From assembly GCA_943912855.1 (NCBI GenBank), contig CALTVC010000030.1, positions 1 through 36,462 of the forward strand: a stretch of 36,462 nucleotides of DNA. Reading direction: 5' to 3'. The notes beneath the pieces are model-generated. The model was given only the letters and a program-made list of their open reading frames with translations. It was not told the origin of the DNA and did no database searches. A program made the translations under genes and the position numbers. Source of the DNA: an uncultured Flavobacterium sp. (GTDB taxonomy: Bacteria; Bacteroidota; Bacteroidia; Flavobacteriales; Flavobacteriaceae). How positions within the stretch are numbered: the first letter of the stretch is position 1; each line of letters begins with the position of its first letter. Below, piece by piece: positions 30,409 through 36,462 of the stretch.

Positions 30409-31734
30409 ATGGGCAAACGAACTGTTTTACTGCTACTGCTAGGGTTTTCTTTTAAAGCCCCAGCACAGGAAATATATACCTTAAAAAAATGCATTGATTA
30501 TGGCTTAAAAAACAACCGTAACAATGCCATTTACGTCAATGAAAAACATATTGCCGATGCTAAAGCCCGCGAAATACTTTCAGATTACCTACCAAGGGTA
30601 AGCATTAGTGCAGCTTTTGATAATAACCTGCGACTTCAGCAGAGTATTATCCCGGCAGGTGTTTTCGGGCCAGACGAAATCAGGGGTTCACTTTCACAAC
30701 GTTACGCCACAGATGCCGTAGTGCAGGCTGAACAGGTTATTTATAACCAGTCATTACTCATAGGTATCAGGGCGAACAAATACCTGAAACAACAGGCCAG
30801 CCTTAATAGAATACAAAACAGGGAAGCCATTATATACAATATAAGTATGTCTTACTTCCAGGTATTAGTTTACAGGCAACAACTGGAATTGTTGCAAACT
30901 AATAGCAATACCTATAAACAACAGATAGAAATCTATACGTTGCAGGCGGGTAAAGGTATTCTCCTGCAAAAAGACCTTGACAAAATTGTTGTAGACTACA
31001 ATAATACTGATTCTCAGATACGCATAGCGCAAAGTAATCTTGATTTGGCTATGAACGAACTCAAATTTGAGATGGGACATCCTATAGCAGATAACATATT
31101 ACTGAATACCGTCACACAATGGGAAATGCCAGATGATGAAGACACAAGTACTACATTTTCTCCTCTGGAAAGGACAGGCTACAAACTTGAGTTAGTAAAT
31201 GCAAAAATACTTGAAACCGAACAAGCCCGCATTAAAGCCGAGGGCATGCCTGTGCTTTCTGTCTATTTCAAGTATGGCGCGGTAAGTTTCAGCGACCATT
31301 TTAGAGATACCTATACCGAAAGTTTTCCCTACGCTACGGCAGGTATAAAACTTAGTATTCCCATTCTGGATTTCTACAACAGGGATTCTCGTTACCGCCA
31401 GGCGAAACTAAAACATACCAATGCCGAAGAAAACCTGAAACTAGCCGAAAACAGGTACGCAACAGACTACGAAAACGCCCGTACCAAGTTAGTACAGGCC
31501 CGCGCCAATGTAGCGATAAGCAAACGGAATATAGAACTTGCCGGGCAGGTACTAAAAGTTACCAGCCTGCAACTGCAAAAAGGTACAACAAACCTTACCG
31601 ACTGGCTTAATACGCAATATGCATTAAAAGAAGCACAGAATACATATCTCGGTTCTCTATATCTTTTTTATCAGGCGAGCATAGATCTGGAAAAGTCAAA
31701 AGGTACTTTACAATCGTTTTATAATTCATTGTAA
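30409..31734 (+). CDS. TolC-family outer-membrane efflux protein
   Basis: This 441-residue exported protein has a signal peptide (MGKRTVLLLLLGFSFKAPA) and two OEP repeats. The first starts at EIYTLKKCIDYGLKNN, the second around residues 255-440 with AKILETEQARIKAEGMPVLS and the long helical hairpin NAEENLKLAENRYATDYENA. It forms the trimeric outer-membrane channel and periplasmic tunnel of a tripartite pump. It is the first gene of the efflux operon, 1 bp before the adaptor gene. Confidence 0.95.
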   Translation: MGKRTVLLLLLGFSFKAPAQEIYTLKKCIDYGLKNNRNNAIYVNEKHIADAKAREILSDYLPRVSISAAFDNNLRLQQSIIPAGVFGPDEIRGSLSQRYATDAVVQAEQVIYNQSLLIGIRANKYLKQQASLNRIQNREAIIYNISMSYFQVLVYRQQLELLQTNSNTYKQQIEIYTLQAGKGILLQKDLDKIVVDYNNTDSQIRIAQSNLDLAMNELKFEMGHPIADNILLNTVTQWEMPDDEDTSTTFSPLERTGYKLELVNAKILETEQARIKAEGMPVLSVYFKYGAVSFSDHFRDTYTESFPYATAGIKLSIPILDFYNRDSRYRQAKLKHTNAEENLKLAENRYATDYENARTKLVQARANVAISKRNIELAGQVLKVTSLQLQKGTTNLTDWLNTQYALKEAQNTYLGSLYLFYQASIDLEKSKGTLQSFYNSL

Positions 31735-31735
31735 T

Positions 31736-32797
31736 ATGAAGAACAAAATCTTATTACTCTTCGGCCTTTGTGTTGTTGCCGGGCTTATTACCTTTAAGCT
31801 TGTGGTTAATAAGCGGATGATAGAAGAGAAAGAAAAACCCACAGATACCGCTAAACTGAAGATTCCTGTAACTACTGCAACAGTTTCAGAAAAAGTACAG
31901 GAAATTAAACTGGCAAAAACCGGAAGGTTTACACCATATAGCGAAGCCACAGTGGTAGCTACAGGTACTGCAACTGTAAAACGGCTTCTCTTTTCACTTG
32001 GAGATAAAGTAAAAAAAGGACAGGTACTTGCTGTACTTGATACAGGCCTGCTGGAACTGGAGTTGCAGAAATCAGAATCTACCGTATTAAAGCTAAAAAA
32101 TGACCTAAAAACCTATACCGAATTGTTTGAAGGTAATGCCACCACCCGCGAAAAAGTTGACGAAATCAGGCAAAACCATAGTGATGCCATGAACTTGTCG
32201 GCAAGACTTAAAAGGCAAATTTCCGATGCTGCCATTAAAGCACCCATAGAAGGTTTCATTGAAACAAAAAAGGTTGAAGAAGGTGTTTTTGTTGCTGCCG
32301 GTACCGAAATAGCAACCATAGTAAACCTCAAAAAAATAAAAGTAAACATTAACCTTACCGAGCAGGAAGTATACCAGGTAAACTTAAACCAAAAGGTTAC
32401 ACTTACTACAGATGTGTTCCCCCGGGCTACGCTTACAGGCAACATCACTTTTATTAGCCCACGTGCCAGTGAAGCAAACAACTATGCAGTAGAAATAACT
32501 GCGACTAATAATACTGCCACTCCTTTTAAGGTCGGCACATTTGTTACCGCAATCTTGTCTCATAAAACACTCGAAAAAATAGTGCTAATCCCCCGGGTGG
32601 CATTGCTACAAGGCACTCAGGATGCTTCAGTATATGTAACAGAAAACGGCAGGGCACAGCTACTAAAAATTAAAACCGGCAGGACTTTCGGAGAGCAGAT
32701 AGAGGTTATCGGTGGCCTTTCGGCTGGAAGCCGTATTATTATATCAGGCCAAATTAGCCTTCACAACGGCTCACCCATACAAATAATAAACAACTAA
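31736..32797 (+). CDS. RND efflux periplasmic adaptor (MFP)
   Basis: This 353-residue membrane-fusion protein has an N-terminal membrane anchor (KILLLFGLCVVAGLITFKLV). A lipoyl-like domain (KKGQVLAVLDTGLLELEL), a short coiled-coil hairpin (about 100-155, with LKNDLKTYTELFEGN), then APIEGFIETKKVEEGVFV and beta-barrel/MP domains follow. The hairpin is short, as in RND adaptors of Bacteroidota. It connects the inner-membrane transporter to TolC. It lies 1 bp after tolC and 3 bp before the transporter. Confidence 0.94.
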   Translation: MKNKILLLFGLCVVAGLITFKLVVNKRMIEEKEKPTDTAKLKIPVTTATVSEKVQEIKLAKTGRFTPYSEATVVATGTATVKRLLFSLGDKVKKGQVLAVLDTGLLELELQKSESTVLKLKNDLKTYTELFEGNATTREKVDEIRQNHSDAMNLSARLKRQISDAAIKAPIEGFIETKKVEEGVFVAAGTEIATIVNLKKIKVNINLTEQEVYQVNLNQKVTLTTDVFPRATLTGNITFISPRASEANNYAVEITATNNTATPFKVGTFVTAILSHKTLEKIVLIPRVALLQGTQDASVYVTENGRAQLLKIKTGRTFGEQIEVIGGLSAGSRIIISGQISLHNGSPIQIINN

Positions 32798-32800
32798 GCC

Positions 32801-35800
32801 ATGTCACTTACTGCTATTGCCATAAAAAGACCGTTGTTACTATTGGTGGCGTTTACCGTACTGCTATATTTCGGTATATGGTCTTATCTTAACCTTAACT
32901 ACAACCTGCTCCCTGATTTCGCTATGCCTGAGGTTTCGGTTAGCGTACTGTATCCGGGGGCATCGGCGGCAGAGGTGGAGACCACGGTAACAAAAAAGCT
33001 TGAAGATGCCTTTTCTACCGTAGAAGGTCTTAAATCCATTACTTCGTATTCAGAAGAAGGTACATCGGGCATAAAACTCACTTTTAAAAGCACAACCGAT
33101 ATTAACCAGGCCGAACGCAATGTGCAACGGAAAGCAGACCAGATTATGGAAGACCTGCCCGAAAAAGCCGGACACCCTGTTGTAAGCAAAATAAACATGC
33201 AGGAGGCTCCCGTAATAAGGGCCGCGGTAACAGCCGACATACCACCCCGAGAGCTTTATAATCTTATTGACAGACAACTGCGCCCTACATTACAGGTTAT
33301 TGAGGGGGTGGGGAAAGTAGATATTATAGGCGGAGAAAAAAGGGAAATCAGGATTAATGTAAACCGGGAGAAACTCTTAGCATACAGGCTGTCTATAGAT
33401 CAGGTTACGCGGGCTATAGCCAATGCGAACCTTTCTTATCCTGCAGGTAATGTACAAACTACCGAAAGGCAATTTTCCATCAGGTATGATGTGTATGTAA
33501 AATCTACTGAACAGATACGGCAAATTATAATTTCACGGGACCTCGTAAACGGAGCTGTTTACCTTGAAGATGTAGCAGATGTGGCAGACGTATCGGCAGA
33601 TGTAGTTACCATAAATCACATAAACGGGGTGCCATCGGTAGGCATTCAGATTATTAAGCAAACCGATGCCAATGCCGTAAAGGTAAGTGCATTGATAAAA
33701 AATGCTTTTACAAAACAGGAAATGCAACAAAAGGCAATCAGCCTTAAATTCACCATTTCGTCAGACCAGAGCGAGTATACCCTTGATTCGGCAAACGCTG
33801 TAGTATACGACCTTATTCTCGCCATACTAATTGTGGGTGTGGTAATGCTTGCTTTCCTGCATAGTATAAGGAGTTCTCTTTTTGTACTGGTAGCATTGCC
33901 CGCATCTATCATCCCTACGTTTATTGCCGTATATCTGCTTGGTTTTTCGTTAAACCTAATGACACTTATGGCTCTCTCATTAGTGGTTGGTATCCTCGTA
34001 GACGACTCTATAGTAGTATTGGAAAACATTTACCGCCACATGGAAATGGGGGGCGATAAAAAAGATGCAGCACTTAGCGGACGAAACGAAATAGGCTTCA
34101 CTGCACTTTCTATAACATTGGTAGATGTAGTGGTGTTCCTTCCTTTGGCACTTAGCGGTGGTATGATAGGCGGTATATTACAGGAATTCTCGCTGGTAGT
34201 GGTATTCTCTACGCTTATGAGCCTGGTAGTTTCGTTTACCATAACACCCCTGCTTGCAAGCCGTTTCGGAAAATTAGAACACCTGAAAGATACTACACTA
34301 TGGGGCAAGGCAGGCCTTAGCTTTGAAAAATTTCTTTTCAACGTAAAAGAAAGCTATGGAACACTGCTTGAGGTGGTACTGCGCAGTAAAAGGTGGATAC
34401 TGCTTATGACAATAGGGCTTATAGCCGTCACCATAGCATTAGTACCGGTAGGCTTTATAGGCGCCGATTTTATGCCCGCCACAGACCAGGGAAACCTTGT
34501 GCTGAAACTAGAACTGGAATCTTCTGCGCCATTGTACAAAACCAACTTATATGTACAGCAGGCAGAAAAAATAATTTTAGCCCAGCCCGAGGTGGTTACT
34601 GCTTTTGCAAATGTGGGGTTTGTAAGCGGTAGTGCTTCGGGTAGTAGGGCTAATGCCAACCTAGCCGAAATTACGCTGAGACTGGTGAACCGAAAAGAAC
34701 GTTCTATGTCTTCGCAGGAATTTGGTACCTATATACAGCAAAAGCTAAGCAGGTCGATTGCAGGCGCAAGGTTTTCTACAGCGTCTACTTCACCTACCGG
34801 GGAAGCCGACAGCGCACCTATAGAGATTGCCGTAAAGGGTTTTGATATGGAGCAGGTTAGGGAGGTTGCTGAGGCCTACAAAACAGTAGTAGAAAAAATA
34901 CCGGGCACTCAGTTTATAAAACTCTCAGTAAAAGATCGTAAACCTGAAATAGAAATTGTGCCTAACCCTGAACGGATGGCTGCACTCGGGCTCGATGCCA
35001 ACACTGTGGGGACCACACTCGAAAACTCATTTAATGGTAACACTGAAAATAAATTTAAAACAAACGGAAATGAATACGATATAAAAGTGCAATTGGATGC
35101 GTTCAACCGTTCTGATATTAAAGATGTGCAAAATCTGCCTTTTGTAAATACTAACGGAGAGATTGTTTTACTCGGCCAGTTTGCTGATGTAACCGAATCG
35201 TTAGGAGAAACGGCGCTACAGCGCATAGACCGCATGGGGGCTATTACAGTACAGTCATATGTTGCCGGGCGCTCCACTGGCACTATAAGCGATGAAATTA
35301 AAGTACAGGCAAAAAACATTAAAATACCGCAGGGCATTACAGTAGAATATCTTGGCGAAACAGAAAACCAGGAAGATGCCTTTGGCAACCTGATATTTGC
35401 ACTCATCACAGCATTTGTATTGGTCTATTTTATTATGGTCGCTCTTTATGAGAATGTCATATACCCGTTTGTAGTATTGTTTTCAATACCTGTTGCGTTA
35501 ATAGGCGCATTACTTGCTCTGGCGCTTACTATGGAGTCCTTAAATATTTTTACCATAATCGGTATGATAATGTTGTTAGGGCTGGTTTCTAAAAATGCCA
35601 TATTGATTGTTGATTTTACAGGCAAACTTAAAGCCGAAGGTTATGAGGTTACGAGGGCATTAATAGAAGCCGGTAAGGAAAGGCTTAGACCTATATTAAT
35701 GACAACCCTGTCTATGATACTGGGTATGCTACCCATAGCACTTTCCAACGGCGCATCGACAGAAATGAAAAGTGGCATGGCCTGGGTAATTATAGGTGGG

Positions 35801-35902
35801 CTCACCAGTTCTATGCTACTCACGCTTTTTGTAGTACCGTCTATATACCTTATTGTTGATAATATGGCCTTACGCTTTACAGGTAAAAATAAGAATTCTT
35901 AA
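32801..35902 (+). CDS. RND efflux transporter, HAE1/AcrB-type
   Basis: This 1033-residue inner-membrane proton antiporter has the two-fold RND layout: 12 helices and two large periplasmic loops. The proton-relay residues are visible: the Asp pair in VGILVDDSIVVLENIYRH (helix 4) and Lys in LLGLVSKNAILIVDF (helix 10). The N-terminus SLTAIAIKRPLLLLV is the usual amphipathic start. Length and motifs favour a hydrophobic/amphiphilic efflux pump over the heavy-metal type, but the substrate is unknown. It completes the tolC-adaptor-pump operon controlled by the putative LytTR operator at 30296. Confidence 0.95.
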   Translation: MSLTAIAIKRPLLLLVAFTVLLYFGIWSYLNLNYNLLPDFAMPEVSVSVLYPGASAAEVETTVTKKLEDAFSTVEGLKSITSYSEEGTSGIKLTFKSTTDINQAERNVQRKADQIMEDLPEKAGHPVVSKINMQEAPVIRAAVTADIPPRELYNLIDRQLRPTLQVIEGVGKVDIIGGEKREIRINVNREKLLAYRLSIDQVTRAIANANLSYPAGNVQTTERQFSIRYDVYVKSTEQIRQIIISRDLVNGAVYLEDVADVADVSADVVTINHINGVPSVGIQIIKQTDANAVKVSALIKNAFTKQEMQQKAISLKFTISSDQSEYTLDSANAVVYDLILAILIVGVVMLAFLHSIRSSLFVLVALPASIIPTFIAVYLLGFSLNLMTLMALSLVVGILVDDSIVVLENIYRHMEMGGDKKDAALSGRNEIGFTALSITLVDVVVFLPLALSGGMIGGILQEFSLVVVFSTLMSLVVSFTITPLLASRFGKLEHLKDTTLWGKAGLSFEKFLFNVKESYGTLLEVVLRSKRWILLMTIGLIAVTIALVPVGFIGADFMPATDQGNLVLKLELESSAPLYKTNLYVQQAEKIILAQPEVVTAFANVGFVSGSASGSRANANLAEITLRLVNRKERSMSSQEFGTYIQQKLSRSIAGARFSTASTSPTGEADSAPIEIAVKGFDMEQVREVAEAYKTVVEKIPGTQFIKLSVKDRKPEIEIVPNPERMAALGLDANTVGTTLENSFNGNTENKFKTNGNEYDIKVQLDAFNRSDIKDVQNLPFVNTNGEIVLLGQFADVTESLGETALQRIDRMGAITVQSYVAGRSTGTISDEIKVQAKNIKIPQGITVEYLGETENQEDAFGNLIFALITAFVLVYFIMVALYENVIYPFVVLFSIPVALIGALLALALTMESLNIFTIIGMIMLLGLVSKNAILIVDFTGKLKAEGYEVTRALIEAGKERLRPILMTTLSMILGMLPIALSNGASTEMKSGMAWVIIGGLTSSMLLTLFVVPSIYLIVDNMALRFTGKNKNS

Positions 35903-36265
35903 TTGTATCAAAATACAAGTTATAAACATCACTACAAGGGTATGCATGATATCTAAAAACAACAACCATAATAGTTAAATGACCTTACTAATATTATCAC
36001 TTATGTCACTATTACAATACACTACAATTATTCTCATGTTTATTAATTTTATAGGAAGCACATATCAAACCGATCCTTTTATAGGTATATGGGAAAATGA
36101 TGAGAAAAGATTGCAAATTCAGCTATATCATCATGACGGAACATTTTAATGAAAACTATGTAGATTCTGAAAAATACTTTTAGAGAAAAATAATTAATTA
36201 CAAAAAGGGGAGCATAGCTTCTCAACAAAATCATTTGATCAAGAAGGAGGACTAAACATTAATAG
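35903..36265. other. AT-rich accessory gap after the pump operon
   Basis: Immediately after the stop, TTGTAT-CAAA-ATACAA (35903-35918) is a weak hairpin without a T-run. The rest contains the short frame at 35979 and degraded coding-like sequence up to the IS edge. No other feature is supported. Confidence 0.5.
35979..36149 (+). pseudogene. Truncated small exported protein
   Basis: A 56-residue frame starts with a hydrophobic, signal-like N-terminus, then YQTDPFIGIWENDEKRLQIQ and LYHHDGTF before a stop. The FIGIWEN pattern recalls small exported lipocalin-like proteins (the I-G-x-W-x-x strand). Just after the stop, another frame continues with NENYVDSEKYF, which reads like a direct continuation interrupted by a frameshift. 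Further stops follow. I read it as a decayed gene near an insertion sequence; the family call is weak. Confidence 0.4.
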
Positions 36266-36462
36266 TGTCAGTAAAAAGTGACTAGTCATAAAATAGGTTG
36301 ACTAATAAATGTCAACGATATGGAAAAAAATGATGTTAGGGTAAAAGTAATTACCCCACCAACTCAATACAGTGAAGCTTTTAAAAGAGCCGTTGTAACT
36401 GAATTGGAAAAAAATCAGTGATGTAATGTAGCTCAATGCAATACTACTAATTTTAAAAAGCA
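36266..36462 (+). mobile_element. Left edge of an IS3-like insertion element (partial)
   Basis: The sequence beginning TGTCAGTAAAAAGTGAC (36266) has the look of an IS terminal region: it starts with TG, contains a GTTGAC/GTCAAC inverted pair (36298-36303 with 36311-36316), and is followed at once by a transposase-like start. The window ends before the right end can be seen, so element borders and family are tentative. Confidence 0.45.
36320..36421 (+). pseudogene. Broken IS3-family OrfA transposase start
   Basis: Thirty-three codons read MEKNDVRVKVITPPTQYSEA, then FKRAVVTELEKNQ and a stop. The phrase PTQYSEAFKRAVVTELE matches the beginning of IS3-family OrfA proteins (helix-turn-helix, about 90-130 residues). 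The stop codon and the sequence after it (CNVAQCN in the same frame) do not continue the helix-turn-helix. It appears to be a degraded copy. Confidence 0.5.

Noticed and set aside
1..36462. tRNA, rRNA, riboswitch, cas genes or a tracrRNA anti-repeat
   Set aside because: I looked for cloverleaf-like sequences, repeat-like anti-repeats outside the array and cas motifs, and found none I could support.

Overview
The window looks like chromosomal DNA from a member of the Flavobacteriaceae (Bacteroidota), probably close to Flavobacterium. Several things point there. Promoters repeatedly match the Bacteroidota pattern TTG-N(19-22)-TAnnTTTG, and most genes lack Shine-Dalgarno sequences. There is an LpxC-FabZ fusion, a secreted hydrolase with a type IX secretion C-terminal domain, and a TonB-dependent receptor paired with a DUF4249 lipoprotein. 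No phage or plasmid backbone is visible. Accessory DNA is confined to the two ends.

Layout. (1) 1-1060: the end of a CRISPR array with 47-bp repeats and 29-30-bp spacers, type II-C-like, with no cas genes in view. (2) 1119-2844: an ADP-ribosylglycohydrolase whose C-terminus looks like EF-Tu domain III, overlapping a DUF1905/YdeI-like gene. (3) 3099-7790: ECF sigma factor, a 48-residue small protein, a cysteine-free endonuclease III, the peroxiredoxin Bcp, a PAS-LuxR regulator, and dnaX. The dnaX gene is split at an A10 tract that directly follows a perfect RNA hairpin. (4) 7862-12843: a frameshifted secreted hydrolase, a Na+/H+ antiporter, topoisomerase IB and small proteins. (5) 13032-20830: a lipid A operon (HD hydrolase, lpxD, lpxC-fabZ, lpxA, efp, a porin, a second lpxD-like gene, an NTF2-like protein). 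(6) 21018-24721: sucD and the topoisomerase IV/gyrase A subunit. (7) 24929-35902: DUF4249 lipoprotein and TonB-dependent receptor, divergent from a LytS-type kinase, a LytTR regulator and a complete RND efflux operon. (8) 35979-36462: a decayed small gene and the edge of an IS3-like element.

The strongest system-level signal is in region 7. Three promoters (receptor operon, kinase-regulator operon, efflux operon) share one architecture: two TTTGGTATA-like half-sites exactly 21 bp apart, then exactly 29 bp, then a -7 element. This is the geometry expected of a LytTR operator. It ties an outer-membrane receptor/lipoprotein pair and a tripartite efflux pump to one two-component system as an autoregulated local regulon.

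The second strong signal is dnaX. The zero frame encodes only a 361-residue gamma-like protein, and the 595-residue tau form needs a -1 shift at the slippery tract. This is the reverse of the E. coli arrangement. A homopolymer sequencing error is the main alternative, and a second apparent frameshift lies 2 kb away.
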